A stretch of DNA of 47,492 bases, from contig NZ_JZKH01000063.1 in assembly GCF_000961885.1 (NCBI RefSeq), positions 1 to 47,492 on the forward strand. Direction: 5' to 3'. The position numbers and the translations under genes were made by a program. Every line of letters begins with the position of its first letter. Within the stretch, counting starts at the first letter, position 1. The stretch is from Streptomyces rubellomurinus (GTDB taxonomy: Bacteria; Actinomycetota; Actinomycetes; Streptomycetales; Streptomycetaceae). A model generated the notes under the pieces. It searched no databases. It saw only the letters and a list, made by a program, of their open reading frames with translations, and was not told where the DNA came from. Positions 13,048 to 21,623 of this stretch are shown piece by piece.

Positions 13048-14169
13048 TTGTCGATGATCAACAGCCTGCGCGCCGCCGTCCGCCCCCACCGCCGCCGCGC
13101 CGTCGACGGCTCCTACGACACCCTCCCCGAGGGCGCCGGCACGGCGGTCGTCGACTGCGCGGTCTACCAGCACGGCCGGCGCAGCGGCGAGGCCTGCAGC
13201 CCGCGCGAGGCCGCCCGCCGGGTCCGCGCCGAGCACCAACTCCCGGACGGCACGGGCTCGTTCAGCTGGATCGGGCTGCACGAGCCGACCGGGGAGGAGT
13301 TCGAGGGCATCGCCCAGCGGTTCGGCCTGCACCCACTCGCGGTGGAGGACGCGGTGCACGCGCACCAGCGGCCCAAGGTGGAGCGCTACGACGACGTCCT
13401 GTTCGCCGTCTTCAAGACCATCCGCTACGTCGAGCACGACCAGCTCACGCCCACCAGCGAGGTGGTGGAGACCGGCGAGCTGATGGTCTTCGCCGGGCGG
13501 GACTTCGTGATCACCGTCCGGCACGGCGGGCACGGCTCGCTGCAGGAGCTGCGGCACCGGCTGGAGGCGGACGCGGACGAGGCCGGGCTGCTCGCCAAGG
13601 GCCCGTCCGCGGTGCTGCACGCGATCGCCGACCACGTGGTGGACAACTACCTGCTGGTCGCCGAGCGGCTGCAGAACGACGTGGACGAGATCGAGTACGG
13701 CGTGTTCTCGGCCAAGGGCGCGCGCAGCGCCGACGTCGGCCGGGTCTACCAACTCAAGCGCGAGGTGCTGGAGTTCAAGCGCGCCGTGGTGCCGCTGCTG
13801 CGCCCGATGCAGCAGCTGTCCGAGCCGCAGCAAGGCCTGGTCGGCCCGGACATCCAGAAGTACTTCCGGGACGTCGCGGACCACCTGGCCCGGGTGACCG
13901 AGCAGGTGCACGGCTTCGACGAGCTGCTGAACTCACTGCTCCAGGCGAACCTGGCGCAGGTCTCGGTGGCGCAGAACGAGGACATGCGCAAGATCACCGC
14001 CTGGGCGGCGATCTTCGCGGTGCCCACCATGATCACCGGCGTGTACGGGATGAACTTCGACTACATGCCGGAGCTGCACCAGCCGTGGGGCTACCCCGCG
14101 GTGCTCGGCGGGATCGCGGTGATCTGCGTCGGGATGTACCGGGGCTTCCGCCGCAACGGCTGGCTGTAG
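13048..14169 (+). CDS. corA: CorA-family magnesium/cobalt transporter
   Basis: The 373-residue protein has the CorA plan: a large N-terminal cytosolic domain (about 1-300) with the GLHPLAVEDAVHAHQRPKVE segment typical of the family, a long stalk helix, and two C-terminal membrane helices. The signature GMN tripeptide sits at 334-336, preceded by TMITGVY and followed by an acidic loop. CorA forms a pentameric channel for Mg and Co. Start TTG 13048 with GGGAG upstream gives the normal length. The leader carries a small ORF and a hairpin, suggesting regulation. Other Mg-linked genes lie downstream (15908-17843). Confidence 0.93.
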   Translation: MSMINSLRAAVRPHRRRAVDGSYDTLPEGAGTAVVDCAVYQHGRRSGEACSPREAARRVRAEHQLPDGTGSFSWIGLHEPTGEEFEGIAQRFGLHPLAVEDAVHAHQRPKVERYDDVLFAVFKTIRYVEHDQLTPTSEVVETGELMVFAGRDFVITVRHGGHGSLQELRHRLEADADEAGLLAKGPSAVLHAIADHVVDNYLLVAERLQNDVDEIEYGVFSAKGARSADVGRVYQLKREVLEFKRAVVPLLRPMQQLSEPQQGLVGPDIQKYFRDVADHLARVTEQVHGFDELLNSLLQANLAQVSVAQNEDMRKITAWAAIFAVPTMITGVYGMNFDYMPELHQPWGYPAVLGGIAVICVGMYRGFRRNGWL

Positions 14170-14189
14170 GGCCTGCCGGCCGGCCTGCC

Positions 14190-15125
14190 TCAGCGCCGCC
14201 CGCCGCGGACGACCAGGACCAGGCCGAGCAGGATCAGCAGCACCGCCGGGACGGCGGCCACCGGCGGCCACTGGCCGAGCCAGAGCGCGGCGATCGCGGC
14301 CGCGCCCGGGGTCTCCAGCAGGATCGCGGTGGAGGTGATCGACGGGCCGAGGCTGCGCACCACCCGGTTGCTGAGCGAGTGGCCGAGCAGCTGGGCGGTG
14401 ACCATCAGCAGCGCGATCTGCCACCACGCCCCGGCCGGCCAGCCGGACAGCCGCGTCCCGGTGGCCAGGCAGATCGCCAGCAGGCCGACCGACGTGGTGG
14501 CGTAGCAGACCAGGGTGTACGCGGTGGTGCTGACGGTCCTGCGGACCTCGGCGCCCAGCAGCATGTACCCGGCCGCGGCCAGGCCGGCGGCGAGGGCGAG
14601 CGCGTCGCCGAGCAGCGCGCGCGGGGAGAGCGAGAGGTCGACGCCGGTCAGCACCAGCACCCCGCTGAAGGAGACGGCCGTGCCGAGCCAGACCATCCGC
14701 GGCGCGCGGGCGCCGAACAGCCGCATCAGCAGGATGGTCCACAGCGGGGTGGTGGTGACCAGCGCGGTGGCCGAGGCGACCGAGGTCATCCGCAGGCTGG
14801 GCATCCAGAGCGCGAAGTGCACGGCCAGCAGCGCCCCGGCGGCGACGGCCAGCAACAGGGCCCGGCGGCCGATCCCGCGCAGCTCGGCGCGGTGGCGCAG
14901 CAGCGCGTAGGGGCCGAGGACGCCGACCGACATGACGTTGCGCCAGAGGGCGATGGCCAGTGCGGGCGCGGCGGTGGCGGAGATCAGCGGGCCGGAGAGG
15001 GAGATCCCGGCGATGGAGACGGCGAGCAGCAGCAGGTCGACGGCGGGCAGCGGGTGCGCCGGTCGCGCGGCGGTGGCGGTGGCGGTGTCGGTCGCGGGGG
15101 CGGTCGCGGGCCGGGCGGCGGGCAC
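14190..15125 (-). CDS. EamA/DMT-family transporter
   Basis: The 311-residue protein has about ten hydrophobic segments in two halves of five, the duplicated EamA (drug/metabolite transporter) plan. Characteristic parts include LSGPLISATAAPALAIALWRN in the first half and LLGHSLSNRVVRSLGPSITSTAILLETPGAA in the second. The N-terminal 30 residues are Ala/Pro/Thr-rich and cytosolic. I chose GTG 15125, preceded by AAGGAG at four bases; the frame is open much further upstream but overlaps another gene. DMT proteins export amino acids, nucleosides or drugs, and the substrate is unknown. It converges with corA, with only 20 bases between stops. Confidence 0.88.
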   Translation of the reverse strand: MPAARPATAPATDTATATAARPAHPLPAVDLLLLAVSIAGISLSGPLISATAAPALAIALWRNVMSVGVLGPYALLRHRAELRGIGRRALLLAVAAGALLAVHFALWMPSLRMTSVASATALVTTTPLWTILLMRLFGARAPRMVWLGTAVSFSGVLVLTGVDLSLSPRALLGDALALAAGLAAAGYMLLGAEVRRTVSTTAYTLVCYATTSVGLLAICLATGTRLSGWPAGAWWQIALLMVTAQLLGHSLSNRVVRSLGPSITSTAILLETPGAAAIAALWLGQWPPVAAVPAVLLILLGLVLVVRGGRR

Positions 15126-15233
15126 GGCGCTCCTTCGCTGGTCACGGAGTCGGGGCGGTCTTACCGTAAGGCCCGTGGCGCGCTGATGGAACTGTCTCTC
15201 GCCGAGTGAGACCGGTCGCGAGACCGGAGGCCG

Positions 15234-15239
15234 TACGCT
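15234..15239 (+). promoter_or_regulatory. Probable -10 hexamer, leaderless transcript
   Basis: TACGCT ends seven bases before ATG 15247 with no ribosome binding site between. Confidence 0.5.
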
Positions 15240-15246
15240 GTCGGCC

Positions 15247-15786
15247 ATGGACCGTACGCCCGCCGCCGCGACCGCCGACGCCTTCCTCGACCAGGCCCTG
15301 CTGGAGGAGGCCGCGAAGAAGTCCGGCCTGCTGTGGGTCCGCGCGGACGGCGAGGCCCATTCCCGGGCCCTGTGGCACGCCTGGCACGACGGCGCGGTCG
15401 TGGTGGTCGGTGGGGGCGGCGAGCAGCCGCTGCACGGCCTGGCCGCGGGCGGCGGGGCCGAGGTCACCGTGCGCAGCAAGGACAAGGGCGGCCGGCTGAC
15501 CGGCTGGAGCGCCCGGGTGTCCGAGCTGGCGCCGAACACCGAGGCCTGGCTGGGCGCGGTCGAGGAGCTGAAGGGCAAGCGGCTGAACGCGCCGGACACC
15601 GACGCGATCGCCGAGCGCTGGGCCCGCGAGTGCCGGGTGCTGCGGCTGGAGCCGGTCGGGGCGCTGGTCGAGCGCCCGGGCGCGATGCCGGACGGCTCGC
15701 ACGCGGCCGCGCCGATGCCCACGCCGGCCACCACCCGCCGCCCGATCCCGGCGGGCCTGCCCAAACTGCTGTTCAAGCGCCGATAA
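15247..15786 (+). CDS. Conserved hypothetical protein, possible FMN-binding-like fold
   Basis: The 179-residue protein starts with a helical segment containing AFLDQALLEEAAKKSGLLWVR, followed by strands such as RALWHAWHDGAVVVVGGGGEQPLHGLA and EVTVRSKDKGGRLTGWSARVSEL. This order resembles split-barrel proteins related to pyridoxamine oxidase or F420-dependent reductases, but no clear cofactor motif is seen, so I treat that as a weak suggestion. The C terminus is Pro/Ala/Thr-rich and ends LPKLLFKRR. The start follows a leaderless-type TACGCT. It lies between EamA and the MgtE-like gene. Confidence 0.75.
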   Translation: MDRTPAAATADAFLDQALLEEAAKKSGLLWVRADGEAHSRALWHAWHDGAVVVVGGGGEQPLHGLAAGGGAEVTVRSKDKGGRLTGWSARVSELAPNTEAWLGAVEELKGKRLNAPDTDAIAERWARECRVLRLEPVGALVERPGAMPDGSHAAAPMPTPATTRRPIPAGLPKLLFKRR

Positions 15787-15907
15787 AGGTTCACGCCGGG
15801 GACTCCGCAGGCGGCTACCGTGCCGGGTACCCGACAGGTGGGTAGCCTTGGCCGCGGGTGTGCTCGGCGCACCCTTCGTCACGGCGTCGAGCGAGTCGAG
15901 GGAGTTC

Positions 15908-17218
15908 ATGGCAGGGCCAGGCACCCGGGTCTTCATCTCCCATCTGTCCGCCCTCGCGGTCTTCGACCCGAACGGCGACCAGGTGGGCCGGGTCCGGGAC
16001 GTGGTCGTCTCGCTGCGGCTGGGCGGCCGTCCGCCGCGCGTGCTGGGCCTGGTGGTCGAGGTGGTCGGCCGGCGCCGGATCTTCCTGCCGATGACCCGGG
16101 TGACCAGCCTGGAGTCCGGCCAGGTGCTGACCACCGGTGTGATCAACCTGCGCCGCTTCGAGCAGCGCCCGTCCGAGACGCTGGTACTCGCCGAGCTGCT
16201 GGACCGCACCGTCACCTGGTCCAAGACGGGTGAGGCCGTCACCGTGCTGGACGTCGGCATGGTGCAGACCCGGCTGCGCGAGTGGGAGATCAGCAAGGTC
16301 TTCGTGCAGGTCGGCCGGGCCGGCCGGCTGCGCAAGGGCAAGGGCGAGCGGCTGACCCTGGACTGGCAGGACGTCACCGGCTTCGCGCTGCCCGAGCAGG
16401 ACCAGGGCGCCGCCAACCTGCTCGCCACCTTCGAGCAGCTGCGCCCCGCCGACCTGGCCGGGGTGATGCACCACCTGTCCGCCAAGCGCCGGGCCGAGGT
16501 GGCCGCCGCGCTGGACGACGAGCGGCTGGCCGACGTCCTGGAGGAGCTGCCCGAGGACGACCAGGTCGAGATCATCGGCAAGCTGAAGGACGAGCGCGCC
16601 GCCGACGTCCTGGAGGCGATGGACCCGGACGACGCCGCCGACCTGCTCTCCGAACTGCCCGGCGACGAGGCGGAGCGGCTGCTCCAGCTGATGGAGCCGG
16701 ACGAGGCCGCGCCGGTGCGCCGCCTGCTCTCGTACGAGGAGGACACCGCCGGCGGTCTGATGACCACCGAGCCGATCGTGCTGGAGCCGGACGCGACGGT
16801 CGCCGAGGCGCTGGCCCGCGTCCGGGTGCGCGACCACAAGCCCGCGCTGGCCGCCCAGGTGTTCGTCTGCCGGCCGCCGAGCGAGACCCCGACCGGCCGC
16901 TACCTGGGCACCGTGCACTTCCAGCGGCTGCTGCGCGAGCCGCCGTACGTGCTGGTCGGCTCGCTGGTCGACGACGACCTGGACCCGCTGCCGCCGGACA
17001 CCCCGCTGCCGCTGATCACCAGCTACCTGGCGACCTACAACCTGGTCGCCGCTCCGGTGGTCGACGAGGCGGACCACCTGCTCGGCGCGGTGACCGTCGA
17101 CGACGTCCTGGACCACCTGCTGCCGGAGGACTGGCGCGACGCCGCGCTGCACGCCCACGACGACGCGCACCACGACACCCGCCACGACGACTCGGAAGGG
17201 GTGACCGGTGGACGGTGA
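15908..17218 (+). CDS. MgtE N-terminal and CBS domain protein without membrane part
   Basis: This 436-residue protein carries the cytosolic half of an MgtE Mg channel but no transmembrane domain. Residues about 5-95 resemble a PRC-barrel (VFISHLSALAVFDPNGDQVGRVRDVVVSL). The middle is an MgtE_N superhelical domain with repeated ADVLEELPEDDQVEIIGKL and DAADLLSELPGDEAERLL helices. CBS domains follow, with TAGGLMTTEPIVLEPDATVAEAL and APVVDEADHLLGAVTVDDVLDHLLP. In MgtE these parts sense Mg and ATP and close the channel. Here they may gate or report to a partner, perhaps the adjacent DUF1003 membrane protein or CorA. Start ATG 15908 has GGGAG four bases upstream; TTG 15848 is an alternative. Confidence 0.88.
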   Translation: MAGPGTRVFISHLSALAVFDPNGDQVGRVRDVVVSLRLGGRPPRVLGLVVEVVGRRRIFLPMTRVTSLESGQVLTTGVINLRRFEQRPSETLVLAELLDRTVTWSKTGEAVTVLDVGMVQTRLREWEISKVFVQVGRAGRLRKGKGERLTLDWQDVTGFALPEQDQGAANLLATFEQLRPADLAGVMHHLSAKRRAEVAAALDDERLADVLEELPEDDQVEIIGKLKDERAADVLEAMDPDDAADLLSELPGDEAERLLQLMEPDEAAPVRRLLSYEEDTAGGLMTTEPIVLEPDATVAEALARVRVRDHKPALAAQVFVCRPPSETPTGRYLGTVHFQRLLREPPYVLVGSLVDDDLDPLPPDTPLPLITSYLATYNLVAAPVVDEADHLLGAVTVDDVLDHLLPEDWRDAALHAHDDAHHDTRHDDSEGVTGGR

Positions 17219-17843
17219 CCGCAACGGACGGCCGGACGAATCCGCGCGCCGGCGGCTGCAGGGCGAACTGCGCTCGCTGCGCCAGCTGCGCGAACTGCGC
17301 ACCCGCGAGGGCGCCCGGGAGCGGCGGGCGGAGACCGCCCCGATCACCGGGTCGAGCCGGGCCCGGCTCGACCAGCCGCGCACCGCGCGCCCGGGCCTGA
17401 TCTCGCTGCCGACCTACGACCCGGAGGCCTTCGGCGTCCTGTCCGAGCGGATCGCCCGCTTCCTGGGCACCGGGCGGTTCATCGTCTGGATGACGGTGTT
17501 CGTCGTGGTCTGGATAGGGTGGAACACCCTGCTGCCGGCCGCCGCGCGCTTCGACGAGTACCCGTTCATCTTCCTGACCCTGGCGCTGTCGCTGCAGGCC
17601 TCCTACGCGGCTCCGCTGATCCTGCTGGCGCAGAACCGGCAGGACAACCGGGACCGGGTCAACATGGAGCAGGACCGGGCGCGCAGCGACCGCAGCATCG
17701 CCGACACCGAGTACCTGACCCGCGAGGTCGCGGCGCTGCGGCAGGGGCTCGGCGAGGTCGCCACCCGGGACTTCGTCCGCTCCGAGCTGCAGTCGCTGCT
17801 CAGGGAAATGGACGAACGGCGGGGCGCCCCCGAGGCGTTGTGA
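17208..17843 (+). CDS. DUF1003 membrane protein
   Basis: The 211-residue protein has a charged N-terminal arm (about 1-60, Arg/Glu-rich), then two membrane helices near 89-105 and 115-135, including FIVWMTVFVVVWIGWNTLLP and FPFIFLTLALSLQ-like sequence followed by ASYAAPLILLAQNRQ. The conserved AQNRQDNRDR motif and a C-terminal coiled-coil-like region (TREVAALRQGLGEVA) match DUF1003. GTG 17208 overlaps the MgtE-like gene by 11 bases, so the two are coupled and probably act together. DUF1003 function is unknown; linkage with an MgtE_N/CBS protein suggests a role in cation sensing or transport. Confidence 0.88.
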   Translation: MDGDRNGRPDESARRRLQGELRSLRQLRELRTREGARERRAETAPITGSSRARLDQPRTARPGLISLPTYDPEAFGVLSERIARFLGTGRFIVWMTVFVVVWIGWNTLLPAAARFDEYPFIFLTLALSLQASYAAPLILLAQNRQDNRDRVNMEQDRARSDRSIADTEYLTREVAALRQGLGEVATRDFVRSELQSLLREMDERRGAPEAL

Positions 17844-17887
17844 CCGGCGGCACGCTACCGGCCGGTTAACGAGTTCGCCCGGAGCCG

Positions 17888-17893
17888 TACCAT
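17888..17893 (+). promoter_or_regulatory. Probable -10 hexamer of mrp
   Basis: TACCAT ends six bases before ATG 17900. An AAGG lies within those six bases, so weak ribosome binding from a slightly longer mRNA is also possible. Confidence 0.45.
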
Positions 17894-17899
17894 CAAGGC

Positions 17900-19060
17900 A
17901 TGGCCAACGAGACAGAGGTCGCGGCCGGCGTCACGGAGGAGTCCGTGCGCGAGGCACTCGCGACCGTCAACGATCCGGAGATCAACCGCCCGATCACCGA
18001 GATCGGGATGGTGAAATCGGTCGAGATCGGCGAGGGCGGCGCGGTGCGCGTCGCGGTCTACCTGACCGTCTCCGGCTGTCCGATGCGCGAGACCATCGTC
18101 ACCCGGGTGACCGAGGCGGTCGGCAGGGTCGCCGGCGTGACCGGCGTCGAGGTCGAACTCGACGTGATGAGCGACGAGCAGCGCAAGGAGCTGTCGCAGC
18201 TGCTGCGCGGCGGCGCCCCCGAGCGGGAGATCCCGTTCGCCAAGCCGGGCACGCTGACCCGCGTCTACGCGGTGGCCTCCGGCAAGGGCGGCGTCGGCAA
18301 GTCCTCGGTAACGGTCAACCTGGCGGCGGCGATGGCCGCGGACGGCCTGAAGGTCGCCGTGGTGGACGCCGACATCTACGGCCACAGCGTGCCGCGCATG
18401 CTGGGCGTCGACGGCCGGCCCACCCAGGTCCAGGACATGATCATGCCGCCGCAGGCGAACGGCGTGAAGGTCATCTCGATCGGCATGTTCACCCCGGGCA
18501 ACGCCCCGGTCGTCTGGCGCGGCCCGATGCTGCACCGGGCGCTGCAGCAGTTCCTCGCCGACGTGTACTGGGGCGACCTGGACGTGCTGCTGCTGGACCT
18601 GCCGCCCGGCACCGGTGACATCGCGATCTCGGTGGCGCAGCTCGTCCCGAACGCGGAGATCCTGATCGTCACCACCCCGCAGATGGCCGCCGCCGAGGTG
18701 GCCGAGCGGGCCGGCACGATCGCCGTGCAGACCCACCAGAAGATCGTCGGCGTGATCGAGAACATGTCGGGCATGCCGTGCCCGCACTGCGACGAGATGA
18801 TCGACGTCTTCGGCACCGGCGGCGGCCAGACCGTCGCGGACGCGCTGACCCGCACGGTCGGCGCGACCGTCCCGGTGCTCGGCTCGATCCCGATCGACGT
18901 GCGGCTGCGCGAGGGCGGCGACGACGGCCGCCCGGTCGTGCTCGCCGCGCCCGACTCCCCGGCCGGCGCCGCCCTGCGCGCCGTGGCCGGCAAGCTCGGC
19001 GGCCGCCAGCGCGGCCTGTCGGGGCTGTCCCTCGGGCTGACGCCGAAGAACAAGTTCTGA
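17900..19060 (+). CDS. mrp: Mrp/ApbC-type iron-sulfur carrier ATPase
   Basis: The 386-residue protein has an N-terminal MIP18/DUF59 domain (about 10-90, with VNDPEINRPITEIGMV and SGCPMRETI) and a P-loop ATPase domain. The deviant Walker A is SGKGGVGKSS at 127-136, the later motif LLDLPPGTGD lies near 231-240, and a CPHC motif is at 294-297. The CxxC pair is where Mrp dimers bridge a 4Fe-4S cluster. Mrp proteins deliver Fe-S clusters to target enzymes in the cytosol. Length and motif order are normal. The gene appears to have its own leaderless-type promoter and ends in a strong terminator. Confidence 0.95.
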   Translation: MANETEVAAGVTEESVREALATVNDPEINRPITEIGMVKSVEIGEGGAVRVAVYLTVSGCPMRETIVTRVTEAVGRVAGVTGVEVELDVMSDEQRKELSQLLRGGAPEREIPFAKPGTLTRVYAVASGKGGVGKSSVTVNLAAAMAADGLKVAVVDADIYGHSVPRMLGVDGRPTQVQDMIMPPQANGVKVISIGMFTPGNAPVVWRGPMLHRALQQFLADVYWGDLDVLLLDLPPGTGDIAISVAQLVPNAEILIVTTPQMAAAEVAERAGTIAVQTHQKIVGVIENMSGMPCPHCDEMIDVFGTGGGQTVADALTRTVGATVPVLGSIPIDVRLREGGDDGRPVVLAAPDSPAGAALRAVAGKLGGRQRGLSGLSLGLTPKNKF

Positions 19061-19072
19061 TCCGGGTGTGAC

Positions 19073-19105
19073 CGAGGGCCGGGCGGTCGTACCGCCCGGC
19101 CCTCG
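19073..19105. terminator. Bidirectional terminator between mrp and convergent gene
   Basis: A perfect 15-bp stem pairs 19073-19087 with 19091-19105 around a three-base loop. It lies 12 bases after the mrp stop and 15 bases before the stop of the convergent gene, so it probably serves both. Confidence 0.85.
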
Positions 19106-19120
19106 TCGTGCCCGCAGGCC

Positions 19121-19798
19121 TTACGGCCGGGTGTAGGCGGCCAGGTCGGGGACGGTGGCGAAGCCCGCGCCGTAGGCGCTGACGCCGCGCCCGTACGCGC
19201 CGAGCAGGACGCCGGGGGCCTCGCCGGCCAGCACCCAGCCGTACTCGGACTCCCGGTAGCGGAACGGCTGCGGCAGGCCGTTGACCGGCAGGCTGAGGGT
19301 GGACCAGCCGGGGCCGTCCAGGTCGTCGGCGAGGTCCCACGCGAGGGCGCTCTGCTGGTCCATCCAGTCCTGGCGAAGCGCCCGGTCCAGCTGCCCCGGC
19401 CAGGTGGCGCCGAGCAGGCCGGAGCCGGCCAGCCAGGCGGCGGAGGAGGCGGAGGTGGCCTCCAGCGTGCCGGTGTTGTCGGCGCTGCGGCGGCTGTCCC
19501 GGCGGGCGACGGTGACCACGACCGCGAACCGGCGCATGTCGCGCGGCTCGTACTGTCGGGCCGGCTCCTCGCCGTGGCCGAGCGAGCCGTAGTCGACGCT
19601 GCCGGCCGCTCCGGCGCGCGGGCCGCCGGCGCCGGCCTGCATCAGGTAGCGGCGGCCGGTCCAGCCGTCGTCCAGGCCGTACCAGGGGAAGTCGGCGGAC
19701 AGGTAGGGCACCAGCGGGTCCGCCGGCCCGGCCTGCCCGCCGACCACCGGGGCGCCGGCCGTGGCCGTCGCCCCTCCCGCCTGACTCGTCGCGTCCAT
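19121..19798 (-). CDS. Conserved hypothetical protein (225 aa)
   Basis: I do not recognise a known domain. The protein starts with a Gly/Ala/Thr-rich section, then PADPLVPYLSADFPWYGLDDGWTGRRYLM, which is Trp/Tyr-rich and probably ordered. MRRFAVVVTVARRDSRRSADNTGTLEATSA follows, then FRYRESEYGWVLAGEAPGVLLGAYGRGVSAYGAGF near the C terminus. No signal peptide or membrane helix is apparent. It sits between tatB and mrp; from memory, streptomycetes commonly have an unassigned gene here. GC3 is high throughout. ATG 19798 has AGGAGG a few bases upstream. The 235-nt gap to tatB shows no further gene. Confidence 0.72.
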   Translation of the reverse strand: MDATSQAGGATATAGAPVVGGQAGPADPLVPYLSADFPWYGLDDGWTGRRYLMQAGAGGPRAGAAGSVDYGSLGHGEEPARQYEPRDMRRFAVVVTVARRDSRRSADNTGTLEATSASSAAWLAGSGLLGATWPGQLDRALRQDWMDQQSALAWDLADDLDGPGWSTLSLPVNGLPQPFRYRESEYGWVLAGEAPGVLLGAYGRGVSAYGAGFATVPDLAAYTRP

Positions 19799-20033
19799 CC
19801 CCGGGCCTCCTCAACCGCGCGTGTGCCTGCCGCTGCCGCGCTCCCATGGTGGCGTACCGCGGCGCCCCCGGGGGCCTTCCGGGCCCGCTGCGGGCGGACT
19901 GTGACGGACGGCTCGGCGGGAGCAATCAGCACAATAGCCCCGGACGTGCCGCCGCCCCGCTCAGCCGGGCGGCCGGGCGGGGCGGTTCGCGTGTCGGAGC
20001 GGGGCGGAGCCGGGGCTCGGGTGGCGTCGCGGC

Positions 20034-20468
20034 TCAGGTGGCGTCGGGGTCGAAGGGCGGGCGCTCGCCGGGCTGCAGCGGCGCGCCGGTCGAGGCGGCG
20101 GCCGGGGCGGCCTTGTCGAAACTCACGCCGCCCGTCCGCCCGTTCACCGGCGCCGCGGGCTTGTCGTCCAGGACGGAGCGGATGTCGATGGTGTCCTTCA
20201 TCCCCTTGAGGCCCAGCGGGTCCTCGCCGTCGCCCATGAGCTGCTTGCGGACGAAGGTCTTGGGGTGCAGGTCCTCGAACTCGAAGTCCTTGAACTCCGG
20301 GCCCAGCTCGCTGCGGATGTCCTCCTTCGCGTTGTCGGCGAAGGAGCGGACCTTGCGGATGAAGCCCATGGTGTCCTGGATCAGCTTGGGCAGCTTGTCC
20401 GGACCGAAGACGATGATCGCCAGCACGGCGAGGGTCAGGAGCTTCAGCCCGCCAACATCGGTGAACAC
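20034..20468 (-). CDS. tatB: Sec-independent translocase subunit TatB
   Basis: The 144-residue protein has the TatA/B layout: a single N-terminal membrane helix (about 7-20, LKLLTLAVLAIIVF) ending in the conserved FGPDKLPKL motif, an amphipathic helix with IQDTMGFIRKVRSFADNAKEDI, then a charged region and a variable tail. The longer amphipathic region and position beside the sigE/anti-sigma pair identify TatB rather than TatA. TatB works with TatC in recognising twin-arginine signal peptides. GTG 20468 has AGGGAG eight bases upstream. A TACGCT hexamer at 20503-20508 is a likely -10, giving a leader of about 28 nt. Confidence 0.92.
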   Translation of the reverse strand: MFTDVGGLKLLTLAVLAIIVFGPDKLPKLIQDTMGFIRKVRSFADNAKEDIRSELGPEFKDFEFEDLHPKTFVRKQLMGDGEDPLGLKGMKDTIDIRSVLDDKPAAPVNGRTGGVSFDKAAPAAASTGAPLQPGERPPFDPDAT

Positions 20469-20502
20469 CCAGGCTCCCTAGCGAATCGGACGACGTCCCT
20501 AC

Positions 20503-20508
20503 AGCGTA
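20503..20508 (-). promoter_or_regulatory. Probable -10 hexamer of tatB
   Basis: TACGCT on the minus strand lies 34 bases before GTG 20468, and a ribosome binding site AGGGAG lies between them. tatB may thus be transcribed separately from the anti-sigma gene. Confidence 0.4.
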
Positions 20509-20585
20509 ATGGCCACCGGCGGGTCCCCGACCATCGAGGCGATGAAGCCGTGGTAAAGACCAGCCGGTGGCCGAATCGTCCAGCG

Positions 20586-21623
20586 TCAGCGGATCTGCTG
20601 GCGAAGCGCGGCCAGGCCGCCCGGGAGGCGTTCCGGGGTCGGCGGCGGGGTCGCCTCGCGGGTGGCGGCGACCGCGCGGGCCGGGAAGTCCACCGGCACC
20701 TGGGCGTTCATCGGGACGAGCCCGCCGCGGCCGCCCCGGTCGACCGGGCTGACCGAGGTGCCGGTCGGCTCCTCGCCCTGCAGGCTGAGCCCGCCGACGC
20801 CGCCGAGCGTCACCGCGGCGACCGAGAAGGCGCCCGCGGCGGCGAAGACCAGGCGGCGCCCGCGCGGCGCCGGGGTGCGGACGGCGGGCGAGCCGGCGCG
20901 CGGCCGGCCGGCGACGGCCGGGCGGGCGGCCGGCTCCGGACGGGCGACCGCCTCGGGGGTGTCGGAGCGCCGGCCGATCAGCGGCCGCAGCACCGAGCCG
21001 CCGCGCCCGAAGGCGCGCGGGTCGACCCCGGGCACGGGGCTGTCGGCGCCGAGCGCGCCCGCGCCGAAGGAGGAGCCGGCGCCGCGGCCGAAGGAGCCGC
21101 CGGTGAGCCGGCTGCCGCCGAGCGTGCCGGTGGCGGCGACCCCGCCACCGGGCAGGTCGTCGTCATCGTCGCGGCGGCCCCGGCCGGTCGGCCGGTCGAC
21201 GCCCGCCGGGCCGTCCTCGGGCAGCTCGGCGACGGCCATCAGCCGGGCCATCAGCCCGGCGGACGGGCCGGGCGTGCCGGTGCGGGTCAGCAGGTGCTTG
21301 ACGGCGCGGCCCTCGTCGGCCTCGGCCAGGCACTGCGGGCAGGTCGCCAGGTGGGCCTGGACGCGCTCGCGCGAGTCGTGCCCGAGTTCGCCGTCCACGA
21401 AGGCGGACAGCCGCTCGCCGAGGTGGTGCTCCTCGGCGGCGGGCTCGGTGGGGCGCACCGGGACGGGGCGCAGTGCGGTCTCGGCGGGCAGCGCGAGCGC
21501 GGGCGGTGCGGGCTCGCCCTGGTCCTCGCCGCCGCGGCGGCCCGGAAGGGCCCAGCCCCGCCTTCCGGCGGACCGGCCGGACGCGTCCGACTGGCCCGGC
21601 CCGGACCGGCCGGTTGCGCTCAC
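20586..21623 (-). CDS. Zinc-binding membrane anti-sigma factor (RseA-like)
   Basis: The 345-residue protein has a ZAS-type anti-sigma domain: [30 protein letters not shown], with His91, Cys95 and Cys98 forming the HxxxCxxC zinc motif. A low-complexity Gly/Arg/Pro-rich linker (about 140-255) leads to one membrane helix at 257-281. A short C-terminal tail is presumably outside the cell. It should hold the sigma factor encoded just upstream until a redox or envelope signal releases it. GTG 21623 overlaps the sigma stop as GTGA, so they are coupled. The mycobacterial counterpart is RseA. The htrA protease that follows it in mycobacteria is absent here. Confidence 0.9.
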   Translation of the reverse strand: MSATGRSGPGQSDASGRSAGRRGWALPGRRGGEDQGEPAPPALALPAETALRPVPVRPTEPAAEEHHLGERLSAFVDGELGHDSRERVQAHLATCPQCLAEADEGRAVKHLLTRTGTPGPSAGLMARLMAVAELPEDGPAGVDRPTGRGRRDDDDDLPGGGVAATGTLGGSRLTGGSFGRGAGSSFGAGALGADSPVPGVDPRAFGRGGSVLRPLIGRRSDTPEAVARPEPAARPAVAGRPRAGSPAVRTPAPRGRRLVFAAAGAFSVAAVTLGGVGGLSLQGEEPTGTSVSPVDRGGRGGLVPMNAQVPVDFPARAVAATREATPPPTPERLPGGLAALRQQIR

